Part shown: positions 38,516 through 46,684 of the stretch, piece by piece
Numbering within the stretch: the stretch's first letter is position 1
How the letters are laid out: each line of letters starts with the position of its first letter
NCBI RefSeq assembly: GCF_031326345.1
Contig: NZ_CP133672.1
Location: 1 to 64,000, forward strand
Origin: Aureispira sp. CCB-E
Lineage (GTDB): Bacteria > Bacteroidota > Bacteroidia > Chitinophagales > Saprospiraceae
DNA: 64,000 nucleotides
Reading direction: 5' to 3'
Notes under the pieces: model-generated
The model's input: only the letters and a program-made list of their open reading frames with translations
The model's database searches: none
What the model was told of the DNA's origin: nothing
Program-made: the position numbers and the translations under genes

Positions 38516-39865
38516 ATGAAAATACCTGCGCAATTAGTTAAGAAAAAGGATATTAAGGATAAAAATGTTGCCAAGGCTCAACCCTTAGTAGAAGCAGCCT
38601 ACAATTTTTCTATTTGGGAAAAAAGAGTCTATACTATATTAGCCTCATTAGTTGATAAAAAAGATCCTGATTTTAAATCGTATCGAATTAATATTCGTGA
38701 TATTATTGATTTCTATGAATGTAAAAGTAATGATGCTTATGATCGAATTCGAGAAGTACCAGAGAGTTTATTAACAAAAAACAAGATTATCAAAATTCCT
38801 TACACAACAGAGGAAGGGCATAGGCGTATATTAAAAACACATCTTATCACAGCAGTTACAGAACCTGCTGAGGATGACAATTCAACTGGGAATGGATATA
38901 TAGAGCTGGAGTTCCATCCTCGTCTAAAACCTTTTTTGCTAGGACTAAAGCGTTATCTTTGTTATGATATAAAGAATACAATAGGTATTTCTAGTGTGCA
39001 TACATTGCGAATTTTTGAGTTCTTGAAATTGCATCAGTATAAGAAACAGCATCAAATCACAGTGCACGATTTAAAAGTAATGTTGGGCTTAGAAGAAAAG
39101 CACAAGAAGTATGGGCATTTCAAAAGGGTTATTGTAAAAGCACAAAAAGACATTAAGAAACATACAGATATTCGATTTGAGTTTGATGAAATTAAACAAG
39201 GTCGTGCTGTTTATGCATTGAACTTTAAGATTTATGACAATGGAAATGTAAAAACAACTTCCACAGCAATAATAGGAGCAGAGGTGACAGATGTTGGAAA
39301 TGGCTATGAATTGTTTCTAATTATCCGTAATTGGGGAATTACAAAAGAAACCTTTAATGAATTTGTTAGGAACTATTCTATACAACACATAAAGGAACGA
39401 ATTGAATATATTCAAAATGCGCCTAAGAATAATCAAATTAAAAATAGGGCAGGTTATTTAAGAAAGTTGTTAGAGCAGCCTACCTTATTTGATGAAAGTA
39501 AAATAAAGAAACAAACACAGGTAATAACAAAAAGAAAGAAAGCTGCTCAAGCAAAGAATAAGGCAAAGTTGAAAGAGCAACTAGTGGAATTAAAACGTCT
39601 ATTAAACGCTGCTGAAAATGAGCAAATCGATATATTCTTTCAAGACCATCCAGCTGAAAAATTAGCAATCATCCAGCAAACAAAAGCTTCTGGATTGGCC
39701 AAAAATAAGTTTGACAATTTATTGAGTGATGAAGAAAATTTTAGTGATAATCCTCGTTTTCAATTGTTTGTCTATGCAGAGGCTAAAAAAACATATCCAG
39801 AATTGTTAACAGAAGTTCGTTCTACCTATTTACCTCAGATTGAAGCATTAAAAAAGATTGCTTAA
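38516..39865 (+). CDS. Rep_3-family plasmid replication initiator
   Basis: 449 residues. The N-terminal winged-helix pair of Rep_3 (RepB/RepE-type) proteins is recognisable by YNFSIWEKRVYTILASLV, the FKSYRINIRDIIDFY segment and VHTLRIFEFLKLHQY. The C-terminal 170 residues are an unrelated Lys/Glu-rich, partly coiled-coil extension (KKQTQVITKRKKAAQAKNKA). It starts just downstream of the iterons, which it is expected to bind to open the origin and to repress itself. This gene is the main evidence that the window comes from a plasmid-like replicon. Confidence 0.9.
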   Translation: MKIPAQLVKKKDIKDKNVAKAQPLVEAAYNFSIWEKRVYTILASLVDKKDPDFKSYRINIRDIIDFYECKSNDAYDRIREVPESLLTKNKIIKIPYTTEEGHRRILKTHLITAVTEPAEDDNSTGNGYIELEFHPRLKPFLLGLKRYLCYDIKNTIGISSVHTLRIFEFLKLHQYKKQHQITVHDLKVMLGLEEKHKKYGHFKRVIVKAQKDIKKHTDIRFEFDEIKQGRAVYALNFKIYDNGNVKTTSTAIIGAEVTDVGNGYELFLIIRNWGITKETFNEFVRNYSIQHIKERIEYIQNAPKNNQIKNRAGYLRKLLEQPTLFDESKIKKQTQVITKRKKAAQAKNKAKLKEQLVELKRLLNAAENEQIDIFFQDHPAEKLAIIQQTKASGLAKNKFDNLLSDEENFSDNPRFQLFVYAEAKKTYPELLTEVRSTYLPQIEALKKIA

Positions 39866-39875
39866 TATGCAAGAA

Positions 39876-40736
39876 TCAAGCTTCTGGGGGGAGTTGTTTA
39901 TTGTGTTTTTCTTTCAATTTTTTGAAGGAACTAGAACCAATTAAGATGCCCATTTGATAAATTGCAATACGATTGAGTTCTTCAAGGCGTTCTTGGTGAT
40001 CAAGTCCTGATTTGATAAATTCAGCATTTAAATTCTCAATATTGGCCAAAATTAGCAATTGTTCAGGTGTTGCATGATCCCTAATATTACCTTTTAAATC
40101 AGGATTTTCTTGCTTCCACTGTTTGGCTGTCATTCCAAAAATTGCCATATTGAGCAGATCTGCTTCATTAGCATAAATCATAGGGACTTGGCGAGTCCCT
40201 TCTATTTTAGGAGGAATCAAATATTCTTTGATAGCATCAGTATGTAGACGATAATTAATTTTACTCAGTAGTCGTTTTACATCCCAAGCCAGCGATTTTT
40301 GTTGATGTTCTAATTCTTTTAGTTTTTGGAACTCAACAATTAGATATAGTTTAAATTCAGGACTTAGCCAAGAACCAAATTCAAAGGCAATATCTTTATG
40401 GGCAAATGTTCCTCCATAACGCCCTGCTTTGGAAACTAATCCAATGGCACCTGTTGTGCTAATCCACTTTTTAGCAGAAAGATAAAAACGGTTGGTTCCT
40501 GCTTCATTTTTAATTCCCTCGAATTCGAGGGAATTAAAATTAGGGTTGTAAACTTTTTCCCAAACGCCTAAAAATTCAATTGTATTTTTGTTTCTCAACC
40601 ATTGTTCAATTAGGGCATTGCCCCCTTCAAAGTTCTTAACCATATCCGTTAGAGAAAGAAAATCTTTTTCTTTCTTTTTAACGATACTAATAGGTGTACC
40701 AAGTACAGATATGTTTTGTTTTTTATTTTTACTCAT
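39876..40736 (-). CDS. KilA-N domain protein
   Basis: 286 residues. KilA-N domain at about 25-140: SLTDMVKNFEGGNALIEQWL, NTIEFLGVWEKVYNPNFNSL, WISTTGAIGLVSKAGRYGGT and FAHKDIAFEFGSWLSPEF. The rest is a helical region with a KQWKQENPDLKGN motif often seen in this type. KilA-N proteins are DNA-binding proteins of phages and plasmids; the exact role is unknown. It converges with rep 10 bp away. The gene contains an unusually long perfect palindrome. Confidence 0.85.
   Translation of the reverse strand: MSKNKKQNISVLGTPISIVKKKEKDFLSLTDMVKNFEGGNALIEQWLRNKNTIEFLGVWEKVYNPNFNSLEFEGIKNEAGTNRFYLSAKKWISTTGAIGLVSKAGRYGGTFAHKDIAFEFGSWLSPEFKLYLIVEFQKLKELEHQQKSLAWDVKRLLSKINYRLHTDAIKEYLIPPKIEGTRQVPMIYANEADLLNMAIFGMTAKQWKQENPDLKGNIRDHATPEQLLILANIENLNAEFIKSGLDHQERLEELNRIAIYQMGILIGSSSFKKLKEKHNKQLPPEA
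40508..40539. repeat. Perfect 32-bp palindrome inside the KilA-N gene
   Basis: TTTTAATTCCCTCGAA followed by its exact complement TTCGAGGGAATTAAAA. It encodes the SLEFEGIKN stretch. Confidence 0.7.
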
Positions 40737-40797
40737 CTTGATAATTTGGTTAAGAATTATTGGAATAATAATAGAGGATTAAGAATTCTTGCATAGT

Positions 40798-41355
40798 TTA
40801 CTTCTGAAAGTCTCGAACGTATTTATATAGGGTAGGTTTTGAAATACCAAACATATTGCAAATTTCCATGATAGGATGTTTTTTACTTTGGTATAAATCG
40901 AAAACCATTTGACGTTTTTCTTGTGTCAGAGATTTACGTCTTCCTCCTAATCGCCCCCTAGCTCTAGCAGCAGCTAACCCAGCTTTTGTTCGTTCCAAAA
41001 TTAAATTACGCTCAAATTCTGCTAACGCTCCAAAGATATGAAAAATGAGTTTACCTGTAGAGGTACTTGTGTTGATGGATTCTTCAATGGATAAAAAGCT
41101 AACCTGCTGCTCTTCCAAATAATTCATCCACTCAATTAAATCTTTTAGTGAACGCCCCAAGCGATCTAACCTCCAAACAACAAGAGTGTCTCCTTTGCGA
41201 AGGATAGTTTTTATCGTATCAAGACCAGGGCGACTAGTATTTTTACCAGAAGCTGTGTCAAGAATGACTTTTTCACAACCTGCTTTTTCCAAAGCATCCT
41301 GTTGCAAGTCTAAATTTTGTTCATGGGTCGATATTCGAGCATATCCAATTAACAT
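40798..41355 (-). CDS. Serine recombinase (resolvase/invertase family) 1
   Basis: 185 residues. Catalytic Ser in IGYARISTHEQNLDLQ (residue about 9), then WRLDRLGRSLKDL and EFERNLILERTKAGLAAARA with the helix E arm. The C-terminus has a short helix-turn-helix (SKKHPIMEICNMFGISKPTL). Full length for a small resolvase. Likely resolves replicon multimers or cointegrates, or inverts DNA. A close paralogue lies 130 bp upstream in the same direction. Confidence 0.9.
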   Translation of the reverse strand: MLIGYARISTHEQNLDLQQDALEKAGCEKVILDTASGKNTSRPGLDTIKTILRKGDTLVVWRLDRLGRSLKDLIEWMNYLEEQQVSFLSIEESINTSTSTGKLIFHIFGALAEFERNLILERTKAGLAAARARGRLGGRRKSLTQEKRQMVFDLYQSKKHPIMEICNMFGISKPTLYKYVRDFQK

Positions 41356-41488
41356 AAGTAAATAAACTCATTAAAAATTAAAACAAATTTTACTTAGATA
41401 AAGATACGAGTTTTTTTACTATAAAAGCGTCTTTTGTTAGAAAAGTTTAAGAGAAAGTAAAAGAGTAAAGAAAAGGACCGTTTAGTAT

Positions 41489-42085
41489 TTACTTTTTACG
41501 TTTGGTAAATCCTTTAATATCTACACCTTGATGCCTAAGGTATTTATAGAGTGTTGCTTTGCTAATAGAAAGGTTTTTACAAATATCTGCTATACTCAAT
41601 TTTTCATCCTTATAGAGCGCTTCGGCTGAAATAGCTGTTTTTTGTGCATCCTCTGATAAGCCTTTCGGTCTTCCACCCACTCGACCTCTTGCCCTAGCAG
41701 CTTTGAGTCCAGCTTGGGTACGTTCACGAATAACATCTCGTTCAAATTCTGCCAAACAAGCAAAAATATTGAAGATTAGTCTTCCTTGGGAGGTGGTGGT
41801 GTCAATTGGGTCATTGATACTTTGGAGTCCAATGCCTTTTTCATTTAATTCATGAACAAGCTCAACCAGATGTTTGAGAGATCTTCCCAGTCTGTCCAAT
41901 TTCCATATAACTAAAATATCTCCTCTCCGTAATTGAGAAAGAAGTCGATTCAGTTCTACCCGTTCAGTTTTTGCTCCACTGACTACTTCATGGAAAATTT
42001 GTTCACAGCCTGCCTTTTTTAAAGCATCAATCTGTAAATCTAAAGATTGGTCTTTTGTACTTACTCTTGCATATCCTATTTTCAT
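41489..42085 (-). CDS. Serine recombinase (resolvase/invertase family) 2
   Basis: 198 residues. IGYARVSTKDQSLDLQ with the catalytic Ser, WKLDRLGRSLKHL, EFERDVIRERTQAGLKAARA, and a C-terminal helix-turn-helix (KLSIADICKNLSISKATL). It is similar to the neighbouring recombinase but clearly diverged, so the pair is not a recent duplication. It lies between the plasmid backbone and the CRISPR array. Confidence 0.9.
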   Translation of the reverse strand: MKIGYARVSTKDQSLDLQIDALKKAGCEQIFHEVVSGAKTERVELNRLLSQLRRGDILVIWKLDRLGRSLKHLVELVHELNEKGIGLQSINDPIDTTTSQGRLIFNIFACLAEFERDVIRERTQAGLKAARARGRVGGRPKGLSEDAQKTAISAEALYKDEKLSIADICKNLSISKATLYKYLRHQGVDIKGFTKRKK

Positions 42086-42271
42086 GCTACAAGTTTACAA
42101 AACTTATCTAGAAAAGACAAGCTAAACTTAGATTAGGTAGACCAGTTTTTTTGAACATGTATGTAGAACAATTTGTAGATTTTCTAATTTTAAAACTGAG
42201 TTCACATAAACGGTCGTTTTTTTGAACTTATAGTTTTACTGGATAGGTGATCCAAAATTCTAAATGAACAA

Positions 42272-42828
42272 GTTTCAATCCTACTTTTATTGGATGATGG
42301 TTTAGTACAACTGCTTATTATTTAATCTATTACACGCAACTCCAGGTTTCAATCCTACTTTTATTGGATGATGGTTTAGTACTTTTTCGATCCAAGCTCA
42401 GATCCTAACAACATTATTGTTTCAATCCTACTTTTATTGGATGATGGTTTAGTACTTTGATGTATTAACATCTATTCATAGAAAACAAAAATAGTTTCAA
42501 TCCTACTTTTATTGGATGATGGTTTAGTACGAGATCAATTTAAATTGGAGGTCAAAAACAATGGAGTGTTTCAATCCTACTTTTATTGGATGATGGTTTA
42601 GTACAAGACTTCAAGTTGGGAATCAGTACCGCGATTACTAGGTTTCAATCCTACTTTTATTGGATGATGGTTTAGTACTTTAAATGCTTAGCTAGTATTG
42701 CTTAGATACTAGACTTTGTTTCAATCCTACTTTTATTGGATGATGGTTTAGTACTACTAACCTACAAAATGGACGTGTACAGATTGCAAGTGTTTCAATC
42801 CTACTTTTATTGGATGATGGTTTAGTAC
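42272..42828 (-). CRISPR. CRISPR array, 8 repeats and 7 spacers
   Basis: Eight identical 37-bp repeats start at 42272, 42346, 42419, 42494, 42568, 42642, 42718 and 42792. On the plus strand each begins GTTTCAATCC and ends GGTTTAGTAC. Spacers are 37, 36, 38, 37, 37, 39 and 37 bp, all different. The reverse complement of the repeat ends ATTGAAAC, the canonical 8-nt 5' handle of type III crRNAs, so transcription is on the minus strand, away from cas2. No repeat decay is visible at either end. Confidence 0.95.
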
Positions 42829-42920
42829 TCACTTTATGATATATATATCATTCTTTGTATATGTATTACAAAGTATCCACTATGTCAAAGAACTTATATT
42901 TCTTTCAAAATAAGAAAAAA
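42829..42920 (-). promoter_or_regulatory. CRISPR leader
   Basis: About 90 very AT-rich bases between the cas2 stop codon and the first repeat in the direction of transcription. Orientation follows from the repeat handle. No clear promoter hexamers. Confidence 0.6.
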
Positions 42921-43223
42921 CTAGAAAAAAAGATAGAATATTTCTGTTAGAAAAGAGTCTAAAGTACTAGAATTACCTATAACAATAGCTTCTATTAATT
43001 GTTTTTTTTGAATTGGAATAATATATAAACTCTCGTTTACAGTAAGTTGTCCTTGAAATAAAGTATGCAAATTTTGTCTAAAATTATCCCACTCTGAGGT
43101 TTTGAAAGAAGGAGCTAAGTAAACAGATTTTTGCATTCTTTCACAGGCATTTTTTAATAAGAATTTTGCAATTTTACTACGTAAACGATCATTTTCTATA
43201 TCATAGGTAATTATATAGTTCAT
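42921..43223 (-). CDS. cas2: CRISPR-associated Cas2
   Basis: 100 residues from the ATG at 43223; the frame is open 7 codons further up, but MNYIITYDIENDRLRSKIAK is the normal start with the conserved metal Asp. Ferredoxin-like fold pattern: YIITYDI, RMQKSVYLAP and SLYIIPI. It forms the Cas1-Cas2 integration complex. It overlaps the preceding membrane-protein gene by 4 bp, so it is translationally coupled to it. Confidence 0.92.
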   Translation of the reverse strand: MNYIITYDIENDRLRSKIAKFLLKNACERMQKSVYLAPSFKTSEWDNFRQNLHTLFQGQLTVNESLYIIPIQKKQLIEAIVIGNSSTLDSFLTEIFYLFF

Positions 43224-43864
43224 GTTGAAGATTTTTCCCACCAAAGTTTAGCAATATATGCTATTGTCAAACAAACAATAAAAAGCATTAACATATCTAA
43301 GAAAGTAGATTGATTACTATTGGTATTTTTTTCTTTTTGTTTTCTTTTAAAAGAGGCTAATTTTGATAGCTCGTCATACGAAAGAGGAGCTGGATGTCTT
43401 TTGTGGTGAGAAGTTGGGTATTCAAGTATTAAACCATTTTCTTGTTGATGTAGCCAAAATCGAACGCCGCCATGACCACTACAAGCACCTGTTCCTTGAC
43501 GATTTTGTCGATCGTTGTCCATGCAGATACAGCCAATGCGATTTCCTGAGGGTTTTTGATTTTTTTCTTTTGCAGAATAATTATTATTTGTCATTTTAGA
43601 AGTATACAGATCATCCTCTTCACTTTCGATCCATTCGATAAGATTTTCAGGAGATAATTTAATACTATCATTAGGTGTGTCTAAAATAATCGTTGAACTA
43701 TCCGATATTAAAGGTGTCTTTTCTTTATGAGAAATAGGTATTTCGTACCAAAAATGTTGAATTATTAACTCTATCCAACCTAACTCCCAAGCAAATGCTG
43801 ATCCTGATCCAAACAAGCTAATCCCTATAATGTATGGAGTCATTTTGTACCATGTTTTTTTCAT
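43220..43864 (-). CDS. Membrane protein with DUF3761-like Cys motif, between cas1 and cas2
   Basis: 214 residues from the ATG at 43864; starts further up would run into cas1. N-terminal hydrophobic segment or signal anchor (MTPYIIGISLFGSGSAFAW), a disordered linker, then CICMDNDRQNRQGTGACSGH followed by GGVRFW, resembling the DUF3761 motif with Cys pairs and a GACSxHGGV core, and a C-terminal transmembrane helix (FLDMLMLFIVCLTIAYIAKL). It stands between cas1 and cas2 and overlaps cas2 by ATGA. Membrane proteins are unusual at this point of an adaptation operon. Function unknown. Confidence 0.7.
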   Translation of the reverse strand: MKKTWYKMTPYIIGISLFGSGSAFAWELGWIELIIQHFWYEIPISHKEKTPLISDSSTIILDTPNDSIKLSPENLIEWIESEEDDLYTSKMTNNNYSAKEKNQKPSGNRIGCICMDNDRQNRQGTGACSGHGGVRFWLHQQENGLILEYPTSHHKRHPAPLSYDELSKLASFKRKQKEKNTNSNQSTFLDMLMLFIVCLTIAYIAKLWWEKSST

Positions 43865-43874
43865 AATTGAATAT

Positions 43875-44885
43875 TTAAGAATTAAAAGAAGAAGGAGAAA
43901 AGAATTTAAACATTGTTGCCATTTGGAAGGCATTTATATCTATATGAGAACGTCGCTTGCGCTTATTTCCCTTATAAGAAATAATTTGATTCATATGCTT
44001 GGTAAAAGCATGAACTAATGTTTCTTTTCCTTCAAAGCTCAGCCATAAGCCCTCTTTTGCTGTCTTTTGAAAATAGGATGAAGGTATTGGATGTGTTAAA
44101 AAGAGCTGTATAATGAGTTCGTCTACCCAAGATCTATATTGATCAATGACATCAAAAACCAATGTTGGAGTATTATAACGATCTGTATGGAGAACTCCCA
44201 TATATGGATCTATACCTGCTTTAATTAAAGCTATTTCAATTATTCCATAAAGAATTCCATATAAGTAATTCATACAAGCATTAAAAGGATCATAGGCTGG
44301 ATGTTTACTTCTTTTTTTGAAATTATATTGCTTAGGTATTACTAAACTAAGGCAGTAAAAATAAGCTCTAGAAGCTGTTCCTTCCCATCCCCTAAAACTT
44401 GCTGCAATTTCTTTTAAATTAGAAGTAGTTTCAGTAGACCAATTTTGAAATTTTTGAATCATATTTGCCATTATTTTTTGTGCATTTAAGTATTCTCGTT
44501 CAATTAAATAGTTGTCGTTATATAATTGCTTTAATAAACTTTGTTGGTTATTAATTTTTTGTAATAATAAATCTCGGATCCAAAGCATTCCTTGTATATG
44601 TTGAGCAAATAAAGCTTGATGTTTTCGGATAGTAGAAATAGAACCATATTGCCCACTCCATACAAGTCCTTTCGATCGACCAATTTTATCTAGCAAGAGG
44701 ACAGTAATAGAGTTCTTTAAAGCTAAAAAAAGTGCATCTGTACTTACACGAATGCTAGGACTAAGCAAAATGCTGCGAACTTTTCGGACAGCAATAAGTT
44801 TTCCTTTAGTTTCTATGGGCTTGACCCAAAACATCCCATCCTTTACACCTAAAAAAGCGCCATAAGAATCAATATATAATTGCAT
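43875..44885 (-). CDS. cas1: CRISPR-associated Cas1 integrase
   Basis: 336 residues, usual length. Begins MQLYIDSYGAFLGVKDGMFW, the beta-strand N-domain. Catalytic residues: Glu in GWEGTASRAYF (near 168), His in MGVLHTDRY (near 232) and Asp in LVFDVIDQY (near 245). KRSKHPAYDPFNACMNYLYG is the family core. It joins new spacers to the leader end of the array. It is read towards cas2 and the array and divergent from cas6. Confidence 0.95.
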   Translation of the reverse strand: MQLYIDSYGAFLGVKDGMFWVKPIETKGKLIAVRKVRSILLSPSIRVSTDALFLALKNSITVLLLDKIGRSKGLVWSGQYGSISTIRKHQALFAQHIQGMLWIRDLLLQKINNQQSLLKQLYNDNYLIEREYLNAQKIMANMIQKFQNWSTETTSNLKEIAASFRGWEGTASRAYFYCLSLVIPKQYNFKKRSKHPAYDPFNACMNYLYGILYGIIEIALIKAGIDPYMGVLHTDRYNTPTLVFDVIDQYRSWVDELIIQLFLTHPIPSSYFQKTAKEGLWLSFEGKETLVHAFTKHMNQIISYKGNKRKRRSHIDINAFQMATMFKFFSPSSFNS

Positions 44886-44943
44886 TGAATATTTGGTTTG
44901 TTATTAAATAAACAGTAATTTGATTTTTATACATAAAATAAAA

Positions 44944-45669
44944 ATGATGCATAGTGAATTTTCGATTCAAAAAGAGCTGCGAATTTTAGCTGTTGTTTTT
45001 GACAGTTATTTAGAACCTTGGGAAATTGCCCAATTTAGAGGAGCGATGGCTCATAAAGTTGGATTAGAACATGATTGGTTCCATAATCACAATAGTTCAA
45101 ATAATCCCACTACTTTTCATTACCGTTATCCGCTTATTCAATATAAGTTGAATAAAAATCATCCTATGTTGATTTGTATAGATAAAGGGGTAGAAGAAGC
45201 GCAACATTTTTTTGCTCAAGCTGATTGGACTTTGATGATTGGTAAAAAACAACATCAGATGCGTCTCAAAAGTCTAAATGTGAATCAATTTTCACTACAA
45301 ATACTCTCTCAAAAAAGAGAATATAGGATACATAATTGGTTGGCTCTAAACCAAGATAACTATAAGCAATATCAAGAACTAGAACGTTTATCTGAGAAAC
45401 TGGATTTTTTAGAACCAATTTTGATTGGACATATCTTATCTTTTGCTAAGGGCGTTCAATGGGAAGTCCCTGAATCCATAGAGTTGAGTATTACAGATTT
45501 ATTAAACACACAATGGATTAAACATAAGAGAGTCCGAAGAATAGCGTTTAACTTACATTTTAAATGCAATGTTTTTATTCCTAATTTCATAGGTTTAGGC
45601 AAAGGCTGTAGTCATGGTTTAGGAGTTATTAAAGAAAATAAAACCTTTGCTAAGGTTAAAAAACACTAG
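44944..45669 (+). CDS. cas6: Cas6 crRNA endoribonuclease
   Basis: 241 residues from ATG 44944 (the frame is open from a TTG at 44920). RAMP fold: an AQFRGAMAHKVG region in the first domain, VRRIAFNLHFKCNVFIP, and the glycine-rich C-terminal GLGKGCSHGLGVI typical of Cas6. It cuts the pre-crRNA within the repeat to leave the ATTGAAAC handle. It is divergent from cas1, with a 58-bp shared promoter region. Confidence 0.88.
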   Translation: MMHSEFSIQKELRILAVVFDSYLEPWEIAQFRGAMAHKVGLEHDWFHNHNSSNNPTTFHYRYPLIQYKLNKNHPMLICIDKGVEEAQHFFAQADWTLMIGKKQHQMRLKSLNVNQFSLQILSQKREYRIHNWLALNQDNYKQYQELERLSEKLDFLEPILIGHILSFAKGVQWEVPESIELSITDLLNTQWIKHKRVRRIAFNLHFKCNVFIPNFIGLGKGCSHGLGVIKENKTFAKVKKH

Positions 45670-45682
45670 CCTATATGACTCC

Positions 45683-46182
45683 TTAATTACATGCCTTCGC
45701 CAAACCTAAGCAGAGTAAAAACAATAAACTTATAATTATTTGCGCTATAAATTGTTCTCCGGCTCCTTTTACAATGCCTTTCGCCCCTGCATTAGCCATT
45801 CCTCTAAAATCTTCAATGGTTTGTTTTACTAAAGTAGCTGCTTGTTTTCTTGCTCGTTCCATCCAAGTTTTTAGCACAGCATCACTTATGTTATAGTCTT
45901 TGTAATAGTGCTCTTGTTCATGATTCGTTGTATTTTGTTTTGAAGATGTTTTCTCTGCTTGAAATGCATGATAACTATTATCATAACGTGATCTAGCTAT
46001 GGGATCTTTTAAAATAATAAAATAAGGTAAGCTTCATTGATTGCTTTCATTCGTTCTGTTGTATCTTTATTTGGGTGAACATCAGGATGCCATTTGAAAG
46101 CCTGTTTTCGGAAAGCTTGTTTTATTTTGGTTTGATCGGTATTTATTGTTATTTCTAATAAGGCATAATAATCTACAAACAT
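45683..46182 (-). pseudogene. J-domain membrane protein, broken by a one-base frameshift
   Basis: From ATG 46182 the frame reads MFVDYYALLEITINTDQTKI and includes AFKWHPDVHPNK, the HPD motif of DnaJ domains, and MKAINEAYLIL before it stops at 46009. In the adjacent frame the text continues smoothly as KDPIARSRYDNSYHAFQAEK, a long linker, then KGAGEQFIAQIIISLLFLLC, a C-terminal membrane helix, ending at 45683. The break lies within about 46011-46026, a T/A-rich run. The intact product would be a roughly 165-residue J-domain protein anchored in the membrane. Either a real pseudogene or a sequencing slip. Confidence 0.7.
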
Positions 46183-46187
46183 GATTC

Positions 46188-46382
46188 TTAGGATTTATCC
46201 AAATGTTGATTATCTATTTCTGAACTAGTATTTGAGTCGTATTTCCAAATTGCTCCAATACCTGCTACCAACCCCGCTAAAAAAATTAACTTTAAAGATG
46301 GTGCATCTTTTACAAGCACGAATAAAGGCGTAGCAATAATAAATAAGATAAAGATCATTAGAATTTTAATAAATGTTTTCAT
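46188..46382 (-). CDS. Small membrane protein (64 aa)
   Basis: Best start at MKTFIKILMIFILFIIATPL (the frame is open 6 codons further up). Two hydrophobic segments (about 5-22 and 28-45) and a polar tail ending NQHLDKS. It lies 5 bp upstream of the J-domain gene on the same strand. Function unknown. Confidence 0.5.
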   Translation of the reverse strand: MKTFIKILMIFILFIIATPLFVLVKDAPSLKLIFLAGLVAGIGAIWKYDSNTSSEIDNQHLDKS

Positions 46383-46409
46383 TTTGTTGTTTTTTTGCAA
46401 TGATAAAAA

Positions 46410-46592
46410 CTATTTGGCTCGAGTTAAGAAGACGAATAAACCTAGTATAAGATCTCCAATTCCCCAGATAAACAAAAGCAACATTATTCCTAATCCACTT
46501 CCAATTGTAGCACCTGCTTGTTCTGCTTCACTAGAATAACTCTGTGTTGTTTGTACAGCCACTCCAATTCCTGTTATTATTGAGTAAAGCAT
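46410..46592 (-). CDS. Small membrane protein (60 aa)
   Basis: MLYSIITGIGVAVQTTQSYS, then GATIGSGLGIMLLLFIWGIG and a final membrane segment ending LTRAK. First gene of the three-gene minus-strand set with the J-domain protein. A transposon with target duplication AGCATAAAT has inserted exactly at its start codon region (ATG is at 46590-46592), so its upstream promoter has been displaced. Confidence 0.5.
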   Translation of the reverse strand: MLYSIITGIGVAVQTTQSYSSEAEQAGATIGSGLGIMLLLFIWGIGDLILGLFVFLTRAK

Positions 46593-46684
46593 AAATCAGC
46601 AATTCTAACGATAAACAGAATTATATGATAAAATAATATTTAAGTTCATTGAAAAAGGAACGTACATTTACTAAAAAGTAAACG

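Noticed and set aside
42309-42791. Attempt to match CRISPR spacers to the rest of the window
   Set aside because: No spacer match was recognised by eye; a proper search was not possible, so no self-targeting claim is made.
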